Shown: positions 1-8,742 of the stretch, in pieces
Layout: each line of letters opens with the position of its first letter
Numbering within the stretch: the stretch's first letter is position 1
Assembly: GCF_028283685.1 (NCBI RefSeq)
Contig: NZ_JAPWKF010000004.1
Span: 124,001 to 188,000, forward strand
DNA length: 64,000 nt
Reading direction: 5' to 3'
Source: Edaphobacter sp.
Lineage (GTDB): Bacteria; Acidobacteriota; Terriglobia; Terriglobales; Acidobacteriaceae
Notes under the pieces: model-generated
What the model was told of the DNA's origin: nothing
The model's database searches: none
The model's input: the letters and a program-made list of their open reading frames with translations, nothing else
Program-made: the position numbers and the translations under genes

Positions 1-654
1 ACGTCTTCACACGTTGCCTGCGGTTCCCTTGAAGGTGTGGCAAAGGACTACTACGCGGGTCTGGTTGCTGTGGATGAGAACATTGGCCGCATTCTCGATC
101 ATCTGGAGAAGAAGAATATTCTCGACGATACGGCCATTCTGCACACCTCTGACCATGGATACTTCCTGGGGGAATGGCGGCTCTTCGACAAGCGTCTGAT
201 GCACGAGCCGTCCATCCGCGTTCCATTCCAAGTGCGCTTCCCCAAACGCATCCCCGCCGGCACGGTGCGGGAAGAGATGATTCTGGATACAGACATTGCG
301 CCAACGTTGCTCGATCTGGCAGGCATTCCTACTCCAGCCCATATGCAAGGTAAGAGCATATTGCCTCTTGCAAAGAAGACAGACCCAGCCTTCCGCGAGG
401 AGTGGTACTACGAGTATTACGAGTGGCCGAATCCAGAGAACGTCGCCCCACATCGTGGCATTCGGACGGATCGGTATAAGTTGATCCAATATGTTCAAGA
501 TCCGTCAGAGGGAGAGCTTTACGATCTTCGAGTCGATCCGAGTGAGCACAACAATCTTTATGGCAGACCCGAGTCTGCCACTCTCCAGGCTCACCTGACA
601 GAGAGATTGAATGCCTTGCGCGCCAAGATTCCTGAGCGTAAGGAAGTAAGTTAG
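1..654 (+). CDS. Sulfatase family protein, C-terminal part (5' end outside window)
   Basis: The reading frame is open from the first base, so this is the 3' part of a longer gene. The visible ~217 residues carry the late sulfatase signatures: a TSDHGYFLGEW block, in which the D-H pair normally contributes to the metal/sulfate site, a basic K(R)xMHEPSIRVPF block, and a C-terminal segment (RTDRYKLIQY ... GELYDLRVDPSEHNNL) typical of the DUF4976-like end of bacterial sulfatases. The catalytic Cys/Ser-x-Pro-x-Arg motif that is converted to formylglycine lies upstream and cannot be checked. It probably hydrolyses sulfate esters of polysaccharides or similar substrates in the periplasm. The substrate cannot be inferred. 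It converges on the next gene across a 211-base gap. Confidence 0.9.
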   Translation, partial: TSSHVACGSLEGVAKDYYAGLVAVDENIGRILDHLEKKNILDDTAILHTSDHGYFLGEWRLFDKRLMHEPSIRVPFQVRFPKRIPAGTVREEMILDTDIAPTLLDLAGIPTPAHMQGKSILPLAKKTDPAFREEWYYEYYEWPNPENVAPHRGIRTDRYKLIQYVQDPSEGELYDLRVDPSEHNNLYGRPESATLQAHLTERLNALRAKIPERKEVS

Positions 655-729
655 AGTTGCATCCGTAGGAACGGGAGCAACTGGGCGTGAGCCTCCAGTG
701 GAATCATCGATAGCGTGAGCAAAACGAAA

Positions 730-766
730 CCGAGTCAACAGCCCTTGGTGGGGGCTCTTGACTCGG
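730..766 (-). terminator. Hairpin terminator of the YbaY-META gene
   Basis: There is a 9-base perfect inverted repeat (CCGAGTCAA / TTGACTCGG) with a second inner pairing AGCCC / GGGCT, separated by one C-C mismatch, around a 7-base loop. Read on the minus strand the hairpin is followed by a T-rich run (TTTCGTTTT). This suits a Rho-independent terminator about 100 bases beyond the minus-strand stop codon at 866. It may also stop sulfatase transcripts from the other side. Confidence 0.7.
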
Positions 767-865
767 TAGGGCGCAAGCGTATATCGAGGTTGGAAGCCGA
801 GTCCAATAACTCTGGGTCATCCTCACTTCAACGCCGATTTGATCCCGCCTCCTGCTTACTTTGCT

Positions 866-1675
866 CTACTTCTGCAAGCTTGCTGTCAGTTTTGCCAGGA
901 CCGTTCCTGAGCCGTCCGACAAGCTCAGTGAACTTCCGTCTAGCTTCCATGTTTGGACTTTCTGAAGTGCGGCCAGAAATGCCTGTTCCGTGTCCATGCC
1001 ATGCTGGCAGGCCATCATGGTGCTGGCAACGCCGTTGAAGTGAATGCTCTCACCCCGGACCATGTAGCCTCCCATGATGCGATTGCAGCCACCTGAACCT
1101 GAGACGCGTTTCTCTTTGGCGTGAAAGATGAGGTTTGGAGCGTGCTCCTCTCCTATCGTCTTGACCGGCTTGCCGTTCAGCTCGGTGAGCTTCCAGAGCG
1201 TGCCTTCTAGAGGAAGATCGGCCGTGGAGATTTCGCCCGCAGGAGTCGCCGGCTTCTTTGCGGTGGTGCTTCCGGAGGGGACATGTTGCATCACGATCAT
1301 CTCTCCGATCTCGGAGCCGTGGCCCAGCGTGAGTACCTGCTTACGCTCGGAGCTGGTGAACAAAAGATGTCCCTGCACTGTGACGCGTGCTCGTACGACG
1401 TAGATATGGTTGGTGACGATCTGCGCCGGGTCGTAAGGAATCGTGAACTGGAACGGAGGATTACCAGGATCTTCTTTGCGATACTCGCGAATCACTATCG
1501 CGGGTGCATCGGCGCGGGAGACGTCTTCAAGAGTGGCCGCAAAGACTGCGCCCTGCGGTAGAGCCATCCTCTCCCGATAGGTTGCCGTTCCGGAGACCAT
1601 TAGTGGTTGCTGGCAAGAGGCCGAGAGTGCTGCCGCCAGAAGGGAAGCGCCTGTGATTCGGGTGATCAAGGACAA
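866..1675 (-). CDS. YbaY-like plus META (HslJ-like) domain envelope protein
   Basis: The protein has 269 residues. The N-terminus is hydrophobic and ends in a Cys (LSASC at about 17-21), so it is either a signal peptide or an imperfect lipobox. Residues about 25-130 resemble the YbaY / type III secretion lipoprotein-chaperone fold (GTATYRERMALPQGAVFAA, then FTIPYDPAQI). Residues about 155-265 are a META domain (GTLWKLTELNGKPV, GCNRIMGGYM, STMMACQ), as in heat-shock protein HslJ. META proteins are envelope proteins linked to stress or antibiotic tolerance. No enzymatic activity is known for either domain. The combination is seen directly. The cellular role is inferred only as periplasmic or outer-membrane stress related. 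It lies downstream of the S41 protease gene, with a terminator between. Confidence 0.82.
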   Translation of the reverse strand: MSLITRITGASLLAAALSASCQQPLMVSGTATYRERMALPQGAVFAATLEDVSRADAPAIVIREYRKEDPGNPPFQFTIPYDPAQIVTNHIYVVRARVTVQGHLLFTSSERKQVLTLGHGSEIGEMIVMQHVPSGSTTAKKPATPAGEISTADLPLEGTLWKLTELNGKPVKTIGEEHAPNLIFHAKEKRVSGSGGCNRIMGGYMVRGESIHFNGVASTMMACQHGMDTEQAFLAALQKVQTWKLDGSSLSLSDGSGTVLAKLTASLQK

Positions 1676-1730
1676 TTGGAACCTTCCTCTCTTTATGGAT
1701 GGTCTTCCTGGTCCTGCCGCAAAGAGAAGA

Positions 1731-1751
1731 CGCCCGCAATCAGCACGGGCG
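1731..1751 (-). terminator. Terminator after the S41 protease gene
   Basis: On the minus strand CGCCCG pairs with CGGGCG around an 8-9 base loop and is followed by TCTTCTCTTT. It lies about 27 bases past the S41 stop codon at 1778. It separates the S41 transcript from the YbaY-META gene. Confidence 0.6.
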
Positions 1752-1777
1752 CCTTTCCTGTCGTTTCGTCCGTCCGA

Positions 1778-3406
1778 TCAATGGGCCGGAGGATTATTCT
1801 TCAGTGCCAGCTTCAGGTGATCCTGCAGGGTCTGTGCCTCAGGGATGAAGGTCACCGCCTTGGCGATCTGCGGGTCCCACTCAGCACGTACCTTGAGTCC
1901 ATCGAGCTGTCCGAACTGCGAGGTGAAGAGGTCGCTCTTGATGCTCTCTTTTACCCAGTCCTGTACGCCGGCGATGTCCTGATCGGTATATTCGATAGCC
2001 GGGCTCTGCGCCTTCAGGAAGTTCTTGAACTCCTGCAGAACGGCATCGTCCACAACGAAGTCCTTGTTGACGGAGCCGTGCTGAGCGAAATAGTGCTTGC
2101 TGAAGTTGAAGAACGCATACCGGCTGAGCAGCGTCTCCTGGAAGCGGTTCGACTTGACGTTATCGATCTTCTCGTCCGGCGTAATGCCGCCACCACCGTA
2201 AACTGTGCGGCCCGAATCCGTCAGCTTCACCTCGAGATTCGACTTGTCCTTGGGCTGCGTCGAGGAGTCGCGCACATAGTAGTAGTCGTAGAGCGAGACG
2301 TTATTGTAGTTACGCTGAATCAGGCGGCCGGACGGCGTGTAGTAGTGATAGGTCGTGAGAGCCAGCCCGGTGTTCTCGGTGATCTGGAAGACCGTCTGCA
2401 CCAGGCCCTTGCCGAAGGTGGTCTCTCCGACGATCAGCGCACGATCATGATCCTGTAGTGCTCCCGAGACGATCTCCGCAGCGGAGGCGGTGTTGCGGTT
2501 GACCAGGACGACGATGGGATACTTCGTATCCGAGCCATGCGATGCGCGATAGACCTGGTCGGGGAAGGCACGTCCGCGCTGCGAGACGACGATCTGCCCC
2601 TTCTGCAGGAACTTGTCGGACATATTGACGGCTTCGTTCAGAAGGCCGCCGGGGTTGCCGCGCAGGTCGATAACCAGACCGTTGATGTCGCCGAACTTAT
2701 CCAGCGCATCGCCGACCTCGCGGCTGGTCGTCTCCATGAAGTTGGTGACGTGCATGTAGCCGATGCCGGGTTTGATCATGAAGGCAAGGTCAACCGAAGG
2801 ACGAGACACCTCATCGCGTACAAGGTCGAACTCCAGCGGCTTCGCAGAGCCTTCGCGGCCCATGGTCACAACCACATGGGTATTGCGCGGTCCCTTCAGC
2901 ATGGTGGCGACGCCTGCAGAGTCCATGCCTTCCGTGGTCTTGCCGTCCACTGAAAGGACGACATCGCCAGGGCGTACGCCTGCTTTGTAGGCAGGGGTTC
3001 CTTCAAACGGGTACAGCACAACAATCTTGGTGCCGCCCTTGGCCGTCGGGTCTGGCTGTGGCTGGATGGTCATGCCGACGCCGTAGTACCGTCCATGCTG
3101 GTCTTCGCGCATCTGCGCGTAGGCCTTCGGGTCATAGAAGCTGGAGTGCGGATCGAGCACGTGCAGCATCCCGGGGATAGCGCCGTCATAGATGGCCTTA
3201 TCCGTCTTATCGGTCGTCATCTTGTCGGCGTAGTTCTGCTCGACCAGGGCGTAGACATTGGTGAAATCGTGCAGGCTGTCGCGCAATGTCGATTCGTCGC
3301 TCGCCGATTGGGCCGAGACGCGCTGGTTGATGAATGATCCGGCGACGGCGCAGCTGGCCAGAAAGACTGTGGCGGAAAAGAGTGCGCGACGTGTGCGGGG
3401 TGCCAT
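1778..3406 (-). CDS. S41 family carboxyl-terminal processing protease
   Basis: The protein has 542 residues. An N-terminal hydrophobic signal or anchor (ALFSATVFLASCAVAGSF) is followed by a helical region, a PDZ domain at about residues 95-190 (YYGVGMTIQP ... GVRPGDVVLSVDG), and an S41 protease core. The core contains GLVIDLRGNPGG and VVLVNRNTASAAEIVSGAL, where the Ser is the expected nucleophile, then GETTFGKGLVQTV, which carries the Lys of the Ser/Lys dyad. The C-terminal ~150 residues resemble the tail region of CtpA/Prc-type enzymes. It should trim C-termini of periplasmic proteins or lipoproteins, or take part in peptidoglycan hydrolase control. It is divergent from the SurA-like gene and shares a 290-base upstream region with it. 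Confidence 0.92.
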   Translation of the reverse strand: MAPRTRRALFSATVFLASCAVAGSFINQRVSAQSASDESTLRDSLHDFTNVYALVEQNYADKMTTDKTDKAIYDGAIPGMLHVLDPHSSFYDPKAYAQMREDQHGRYYGVGMTIQPQPDPTAKGGTKIVVLYPFEGTPAYKAGVRPGDVVLSVDGKTTEGMDSAGVATMLKGPRNTHVVVTMGREGSAKPLEFDLVRDEVSRPSVDLAFMIKPGIGYMHVTNFMETTSREVGDALDKFGDINGLVIDLRGNPGGLLNEAVNMSDKFLQKGQIVVSQRGRAFPDQVYRASHGSDTKYPIVVLVNRNTASAAEIVSGALQDHDRALIVGETTFGKGLVQTVFQITENTGLALTTYHYYTPSGRLIQRNYNNVSLYDYYYVRDSSTQPKDKSNLEVKLTDSGRTVYGGGGITPDEKIDNVKSNRFQETLLSRYAFFNFSKHYFAQHGSVNKDFVVDDAVLQEFKNFLKAQSPAIEYTDQDIAGVQDWVKESIKSDLFTSQFGQLDGLKVRAEWDPQIAKAVTFIPEAQTLQDHLKLALKNNPPAH

Positions 3407-3591
3407 CGATTTGCTTACCTCGTAACAGCGGGACTGGAAACGCTGGACCGTGCCTCGACGCCCAGATCTCTGGATCTGAACGCCGTTCTTTAACTATAGA
3501 CTGCGTCCACGGTTGGACGGAATATAGCATCGGCAGGTAAGCCGGGATTCCGTGTGCAGAACAGACATTTCGCCTCCTAGCCCCAACGGAT

Positions 3592-3614
3592 TAGAATATG
3601 GACGGATACCGTCC
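3592..3614 (+). promoter_or_regulatory. Putative -10 box and 15-base dyad upstream of the SurA-like gene
   Basis: A TAGAAT hexamer at 3592-3597 is followed immediately by the perfect dyad GGACGG-ATA-CCGTCC at 3600-3614. If the hexamer is a -10 box, the dyad sits across the start of transcription, where a repressor or a 5' hairpin could act. No clear -35 box is visible. Confidence 0.3.
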
Positions 3615-3698
3615 GGCAGTTGCGGAGGAGTCCAAACCGGCAGGACGGAAGCGGGTGGCCGGTGCCCGCGAGTTCCTTAATTCTTGATACGAGTGACG

Positions 3699-5618
3699 AT
3701 GACCTTTCGAATTTCGCAGTTCAGGGCAGTATGTGGGCTGGGCCTTTTGGCGTTGCCGGTAGCGGTTCTTGCCCAGGCTCCCCGCTATCAGAGCCCCCTT
3801 CAAATGCCCAATGCTCCGCAGCAGCAGCTCCAGCTGCCCAAGCCGGCCGCTATCACCCCCAACGGGGTCGTCGTCGAAGACGTGATCGTTCGTGTCAACG
3901 ACCAGATCATCAACCGCAGCGATCTGGAACGCAGTGTTCACCAGCTTGAGGCGGAAAATCAGCAGAATCAGGTCCCTGCGGACGACGCCGCCGACCGGCA
4001 AAAGAATCTGTTGCGAGACATGATCGACCAGCAGCTTCTGCTCTCGCGCGCCAAGGAGATGGGCCTGAACGCGGACGCCGAAGTCATCCGCCGTCTTGAT
4101 GAGATTCGTAAGCAGAACCATCTGGACTCGATGGAAGATCTCGAAAAGGCGGTCCAGCAACAGGGCGGCGTCTCTTTTGAGGACTTCAAGGCCAACATCC
4201 GCAACGGCATCCTGACCCAGCAGGTGGTGCGTGAAGAAGTGGGTCGCCATCTGCAGATGACGCAGGGGCAGGAGCAGGCCTACTACGACCAGCACAAGCA
4301 GGAGTTTGCCCAGCCGGAGCAGGTTCGCCTGAGCGAGATTCTGATTCCCACGCCGGCCGATGCCTCCGAAGCTGTCGTCGAGCAGGCCAAGGCCAAGGCC
4401 GATGGGATTGCCGATAAAATCAAGACCGGCAGTAGCTTCGATGATCTTGCCAAGGCCAACTCCGGTGGACCGACTGCATCGCAAGGAGGCGACCTGGGCC
4501 TGTTCAAGCGCGGCGCTCTCGCTAAGGTGCTGGAAGACCAGACCTTCCCCCTCGCTGCCGGTCAGAACACCGCCCCCATTCGTACCCGCCAGGGCTTTGT
4601 GATCCTCAAGGTGACGGAGCATCAACAGCCGGGTATCCCGGCGATGAAGGATGTTGAGCCCCAGATTCAGGAGGCGATGTACATGCAGGCGATGCAGCCT
4701 GCACTGCGTACCTACCTGACCAAGCTTCGTGAAGAGGCCTTCATCGACATCAAGCCCGGTTTTGTCGACAGCGGTGCCAGCCCGCGGCAGACCAAGCCTG
4801 TCTTCAGCGCTTATGCGCCGCCAGCTCCGAAGAAAAAGCAGAAGCAGAAGGAACGCTTTGACCGCGGTGGCCGTTACTCAACCGTAAGCAAGACAACCGC
4901 GCCGCCGCCGGCAGCTCCGGCTCTTCCGGCCGCAGGAACTGCTGCTGCTACGGCTGCTGCAACTCCGACGGCACCTTCTTCTGCCAAGGTCAGCTCCAAG
5001 CCTTCCAAGCCGAAGAAGATCAAGCGCGAAAAGATTCGCTTTGGCCAGGCTCCGCGGAATGCTCTTCCTCCAGGACCGCAGGAGACGTCGGTTGGTGCCG
5101 GTGCCGGTGCTGCGACCTCCACCCAGGCTGGTGACGCTGGCTCGGCGGTCGCCCCCGGTGTCGCGATGGCTCCCACCGAATCCACGACGCAGGTAATTGG
5201 CTCGACAGATGCCGACCCACTTGCCCCGAAGCCGGCTTCATCGGCGAAGTCCCGCTTCTCGGACCGCGCCAAGACCGAAGCCGCGGACAAGGAAGCCAGG
5301 AAGCAGGCTGCGATCAAGCAGAAGGCTGCCTTCACCCCCGCAGCGCCTAATATCCAGGAGAAGGCCGACGAGAAGGCGCACGCAACCCCGTTCGGTCTCA
5401 ACGGCGATACGGCGACCAAGAAGAAGAAGAAGCGCCAGAAGGGTGAGGCCAAGCAGCGGCTTCAGAATAAGCCCGTGGAGAAGCCGGCAGAGGCTCCTGC
5501 GCCTGCTCCTACGGTCAACCCAAACCTTGGAGCGACCCCCTCGGGCATGACGCCGACTCCGGTGCCCGCAGCAGACACCACGCCTCAGGCACCGCAACCG
5601 ACTCCTCCACAGCAGTAA
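3699..5618 (+). CDS. SurA-like periplasmic peptidyl-prolyl isomerase/chaperone with long basic Pro/Ala-rich tail
   Basis: The ATG at 3699 is chosen because it gives a clean signal peptide (MTFRISQFRAVCGLGLLALP ... AQA). TTG 3684 and GTG 3693 are in-frame alternatives. Mature residues about 45-185 match the SurA N-terminal chaperone region (VVVEDVIVRVNDQIINRSDLE, then a DMIDQQLLLSRAKEMG helix). Residues about 200-310 match a parvulin/PpiC rotamase domain (VRLSEILIPTP, SQGGDLGLFKRGAL, IRTRQGFVILKV). The remaining ~300 residues are low complexity, rich in Lys, Pro, Ala and Thr, with KKKQKQK and KKKKKRQK clusters, and match no domain I know. The protein should help outer-membrane proteins fold. 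The size is about 1.5 times that of E. coli SurA because of the tail. A strong terminator follows. Confidence 0.88.
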   Translation: MTFRISQFRAVCGLGLLALPVAVLAQAPRYQSPLQMPNAPQQQLQLPKPAAITPNGVVVEDVIVRVNDQIINRSDLERSVHQLEAENQQNQVPADDAADRQKNLLRDMIDQQLLLSRAKEMGLNADAEVIRRLDEIRKQNHLDSMEDLEKAVQQQGGVSFEDFKANIRNGILTQQVVREEVGRHLQMTQGQEQAYYDQHKQEFAQPEQVRLSEILIPTPADASEAVVEQAKAKADGIADKIKTGSSFDDLAKANSGGPTASQGGDLGLFKRGALAKVLEDQTFPLAAGQNTAPIRTRQGFVILKVTEHQQPGIPAMKDVEPQIQEAMYMQAMQPALRTYLTKLREEAFIDIKPGFVDSGASPRQTKPVFSAYAPPAPKKKQKQKERFDRGGRYSTVSKTTAPPPAAPALPAAGTAAATAAATPTAPSSAKVSSKPSKPKKIKREKIRFGQAPRNALPPGPQETSVGAGAGAATSTQAGDAGSAVAPGVAMAPTESTTQVIGSTDADPLAPKPASSAKSRFSDRAKTEAADKEARKQAAIKQKAAFTPAAPNIQEKADEKAHATPFGLNGDTATKKKKKRQKGEAKQRLQNKPVEKPAEAPAPAPTVNPNLGATPSGMTPTPVPAADTTPQAPQPTPPQQ

Positions 5619-5640
5619 TCCAACCGAGCATTAAGCAAAA

Positions 5641-5672
5641 CGGCCGCGAGAGGAAGATGCCTCTCGCGGCCG
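5641..5672 (+). terminator. Strong Rho-independent terminator after the SurA-like gene
   Basis: There is a 13-base perfect stem (CGGCCGCGAGAGG / CCTCTCGCGGCCG) with a 6-base loop, preceded by AAAA and followed by TTTCCTTT. It lies 23 bases after the stop codon at 5618. It also rules out starting the next gene further upstream. Confidence 0.92.
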
Positions 5673-5731
5673 TTTCCTTTGTCAGCTGCTGTTGTAGATT
5701 GCCGGACATGGCAGCGGTATTCTTGTCGTAC

Positions 5732-6808
5732 ATGAAAGACTTCTTCATCGCAGACGCTGCGCGGCACGAAAACTCGGTCGTGACCTCTTATTTCGTCCTC
5801 TCCTCCATGCAGCTGCGTGACCGTCGCCAGGGCGGCCAGTTTCTCTCAGCGACCCTCACCGACAAGACCGGCTCCATGCCCGCAGTCATGTGGGAAGACT
5901 TCGCCGATTCGCTAGCCCCCTGTTTTGAAGGCTGCTATGTCAAGGTGCAGGGACAGATCTCGCGCTACCAGAGCAAGTTCCAGATGCAGCTGATGAAGCT
6001 GCGTTTCGCCGCCGAGACGGAGATCGATCCCGCGGACTATCTTCCCGTCACGCAGTACGACGTCGATGCCATGTGGGCCGAGCTGCGCGGATACGCCGAC
6101 AGCTTCGCCAACGCGGATCTCAAGCGTCTGGTCTTCGCCTTTCTTGACGATCCTGAGATCGCGCAGGCCTATCGCGTTGCACCGGCTGCCAAGATGCTGC
6201 ATCACGCCTGGATAGGCGGGTTGCTGGAGCACGTCGTCACCCTCGTCCGGGTCTGCGTGGCGACCGCGCCGTTTTATCCCGAAGTCAACGCCGACCTTCT
6301 GGTTACCGGAGCCATCCTGCACGACATCGGGAAGGTTCGTGAACTCTACTGGAAGTCCAGCTTCGGTTACACGCTCGAAGGCCAGCTTATCGGCCACATC
6401 TCCATCGCGCAGGGGATGCTGCTGGAGAAGGCCCGGGCCATCGCACTGCCCGAAAAGCTCCGCATCCTTGTCGAGCACATGATCCTCTCGCACCATGGCA
6501 AGTATGAGTTCGGCTCGCCCAAACTGCCGATGACCCCGGAGGCGCTGCTGTTGAACACCCTCGACGACCTCGAGGCCAAGATGCAGACCCTGCGCAACGC
6601 CTTCGCCGCGGCCCAGGCGCAGGGCAAGGGAACGGGGGATACGACCGAGTACATTCGTTCGATGGAGCGACCGCTGTTCAACTCCCAGGCATGGCTGGCC
6701 GATGGACCCGAACCCGAAGCCCCTTCTGAGCCTGCTCCACAGGAGGAGGCGGCTGCCGAGCAGGAATCGCTTCCGATGACCGACGCCGACTCGATTCCGA
6801 TAGGCTGA
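5732..6808 (+). CDS. OB-fold plus HD-domain protein, YhaM-like 3'-5' exoribonuclease family
   Basis: ATG 5732 (MKDFFIADAARHEN) matches the usual YhaM-type N-terminus. An ATG at 5708 is also possible, while starts further up lie in the terminator. Residues about 10-95 form an OB-fold nucleic-acid binding domain (VTSYFVLSSMQLRDRRQGG, SATLTDKTGSMPAVMW). An HD phosphohydrolase domain follows (AAKMLHHAWIGGLLEHVV, AILHDIGKVREL, HMILSHHGKYEFGSP), with the His/Asp metal ligands present. The final ~50 residues are acidic and probably disordered. YhaM enzymes degrade RNA and single-stranded DNA from the 3' end in the cytoplasm. The family assignment is firm. Nuclease activity of this member is inferred. 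Confidence 0.85.
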   Translation: MKDFFIADAARHENSVVTSYFVLSSMQLRDRRQGGQFLSATLTDKTGSMPAVMWEDFADSLAPCFEGCYVKVQGQISRYQSKFQMQLMKLRFAAETEIDPADYLPVTQYDVDAMWAELRGYADSFANADLKRLVFAFLDDPEIAQAYRVAPAAKMLHHAWIGGLLEHVVTLVRVCVATAPFYPEVNADLLVTGAILHDIGKVRELYWKSSFGYTLEGQLIGHISIAQGMLLEKARAIALPEKLRILVEHMILSHHGKYEFGSPKLPMTPEALLLNTLDDLEAKMQTLRNAFAAAQAQGKGTGDTTEYIRSMERPLFNSQAWLADGPEPEAPSEPAPQEEAAAEQESLPMTDADSIPIG

Positions 6809-6832
6809 CCTCGCTCGGGCCAAACGGATTGT

Positions 6833-6838
6833 TACAAT
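6833..6838 (+). promoter_or_regulatory. Candidate -10 box (TACAAT) for aroC
   Basis: TTACAAT occurs 46 bases before the aroC start. The same heptamer recurs in front of the DUF1015 gene and the amidase gene, and on the minus strand before uvrA. No good -35 box is seen, so this is a weak prediction. Confidence 0.3.
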
Positions 6839-6884
6839 AAGTCTTTCGGCCCGAGCTGAAAAATCATAAGGGTAGCCCCGAAAG

Positions 6885-8060
6885 ATGCTTCGATTTTCAA
6901 CAGCAGGTGAGAGCCATGGTGAGGCTCTCGTCGCCCTGGTCAGCGGTCTTCCGGCTGGAGTTCCGGTTGATCTGGAGTTCATCAGCCGCGAGCTTTGGCG
7001 CCGCCAGAAGGGCTATGGCCGAGGTGGGCGTATGCGCATCGAACGCGACGCCGCTCACATCCTCTCCGGAGTCCGCCACGGCAAGACCATCGGCTCGCCC
7101 ATCGCGATGACGATCGCCAATAACGACTGGAAGAACTGGACCGAGATTCTGCCCGTTGAAGAGGGCGATCCCGCCAAGCATAAAGCTGTCGCTTCGCCGC
7201 GCCCGGGGCATGCCGATCTCGCCGGCGCCCTGAAATACAACTTTAAGGACGCGCGTTATGTGCTTGAAAGAGCAAGCGCTCGTGAATCCACCGCGCGGGT
7301 TGCGTCCGGCGCACTCGCCAAGCTGCTGCTGCGTGCCCTTGGCATTGACGTGCTCTCGCATGTCATCCGCGTCGGTAAGGCCGAGCTCTCTCGCCCTGCG
7401 AAGTGGGAGGAGATCGTCGCTCTCTCGTATAAAGACGAGGTCCTGCTGAACTGCGTCGATCCCGAGGATGAGGCCAGGATGAAGGCCGAGGTGGACGCTG
7501 TGCTGCGTACCGGCGATACCGTCGGAGGCGTCTTCGAGGTTGTGGTGCACGGCCTGCCTCCCGGCATCGGCACGCACGTCAACTGGGATGAGCGTCTTGA
7601 CGGCCTGCTCGCCCAGGCAGTGATGAGCCTGCAGGCGGTCAAGGCCGTCGAGATCGGTCGTGGCGTAACCGCAGCTGAGTCCGTCGGTTCCACCGTTCAC
7701 GACGCCATCGCCTACGAAGGCAATGAAGAAGACTTCACAAAGTTCTCCCGCGAACATAACAACGCCGGTGGTCTCGAGGGCGGCATCTCCAATGGTCAGG
7801 ACGTCGTCGTACGCGGCTACCTCAAGCCCATCTCGACGCTGCGCCGCCCGCTGGGATCGGTCAGCTTCGATACACGGGAACCTGTGAAGGCGGCCTACGA
7901 GCGCTCCGACGTCTGTGTGGTGCCCGCGGCGGGCGTTGCGGCCGAGGCGATGGTTGCACTGTGCGTTGCCCGTCTCGTTCTGGAGAAGTTCGGTGGTGAT
8001 TCGCTCACCGAGCTGGAGCGCAATTACAAAGGATATGTTGAGCAGATAAAGGCATTCTGA
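6885..8060 (+). CDS. aroC: Chorismate synthase
   Basis: The protein has 391 residues, the usual length. The start MLRFSTAGESHGEALVALV carries the first chorismate synthase signature (GESHG). GRGGRMRIE, SGVRHGKTIGSPIA, RPGHADLAGALKY, ARESTARVASGALAKLLL and GGLEGGISNGQ follow in the family order. It converts 5-enolpyruvylshikimate-3-phosphate to chorismate using reduced FMN, the last shikimate step. aroB lies elsewhere in this window (15.3-16.5 kb), so the pathway genes are dispersed. Only one base separates it from def, which suggests co-transcription and coupling. Confidence 0.97.
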   Translation: MLRFSTAGESHGEALVALVSGLPAGVPVDLEFISRELWRRQKGYGRGGRMRIERDAAHILSGVRHGKTIGSPIAMTIANNDWKNWTEILPVEEGDPAKHKAVASPRPGHADLAGALKYNFKDARYVLERASARESTARVASGALAKLLLRALGIDVLSHVIRVGKAELSRPAKWEEIVALSYKDEVLLNCVDPEDEARMKAEVDAVLRTGDTVGGVFEVVVHGLPPGIGTHVNWDERLDGLLAQAVMSLQAVKAVEIGRGVTAAESVGSTVHDAIAYEGNEEDFTKFSREHNNAGGLEGGISNGQDVVVRGYLKPISTLRRPLGSVSFDTREPVKAAYERSDVCVVPAAGVAAEAMVALCVARLVLEKFGGDSLTELERNYKGYVEQIKAF

Positions 8061-8061
8061 C

Positions 8062-8607
8062 GTGGCGAAGAACGTGAAAAAGTCCGAAAGTAAAGCGACG
8101 ATCTACGAGATCGTGAAGTACCCCGATCCTGTGCTCGCGAAGAAGGGCGAGCCCATCACCGTCTTCGACAAGAAGCTGAAGACGCTGGTCGACGATATGT
8201 TCGAATCGATGTACGAGGCGCAGGGAATCGGCCTCGCGGCGCCGCAGATCGGTCTTTCGCAGCGCCTGACGGTCATCGACGTCAGCTTCAAGAAGGACCC
8301 CGAGCAGAGGATCGTCCTCATCAATCCGGAGATCATCGAGCGCGAGGGCGAGCAGTACGAGGAAGAGGGATGCCTCTCGCTGCCCGATATCCGCGACAAG
8401 GTCAAGCGTGCCTCATGGGTCAAGGTGCGTGCGCAGGACGCCGACGGCAAGTGGTTTGAGATTGAGGGCGACGAGCTGCTCGCTCGTGCCTTCCAGCACG
8501 AGATTGACCATCTCGATGGCGTGCTCTTCATCGACCGCATCAGCCGTCTGAAAAAAGAGATGACCGTGCGCAGGATTAAAAAACTCATCAAGAACGGCGA
8601 GTGGTAG
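8062..8607 (+). CDS. def: Peptide deformylase
   Basis: The protein has 181 residues from a GTG start one base after the aroC stop. All three deformylase motifs are present: GIGLAAPQ (55-62), EEGCLSL with metal-ligand Cys about 104, and QHEIDHLDG with His146, the catalytic Glu147 and His150. It removes the formyl group from new polypeptides in the cytoplasm. The fmt gene, encoding the enzyme that adds that formyl group, follows after 135 bases, the common def-fmt pairing. A short lysine-rich N-terminal extension and tail (RLKKEMTVRRIKKLIKNGEW) is seen. Confidence 0.97.
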   Translation: MAKNVKKSESKATIYEIVKYPDPVLAKKGEPITVFDKKLKTLVDDMFESMYEAQGIGLAAPQIGLSQRLTVIDVSFKKDPEQRIVLINPEIIEREGEQYEEEGCLSLPDIRDKVKRASWVKVRAQDADGKWFEIEGDELLARAFQHEIDHLDGVLFIDRISRLKKEMTVRRIKKLIKNGEW

Positions 8608-8742
8608 ATCTTCTTTAGCCCACAGGCTTTACCGCCAAGGTGCCTTGGAAGCTACGTGGGAAGCCCTTCTCTTATTGCGGGCACACTGCATAAGCTTTGC
8701 TTTCTCAGCATCCCGTCTGTACCTCGGCTACTCTAAACAGTG

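Noticed and set aside
3591..4625. 344-codon minus-strand open frame opposite the SurA-like gene
   Set aside because: It is a shadow of the SurA/parvulin coding frame. Its translation shows no family motif.
5657..5731. Upstream extension of the OB/HD protein to 5657
   Set aside because: It would begin translation inside the strong SurA terminator. ATG 5732 fits the family N-terminus.
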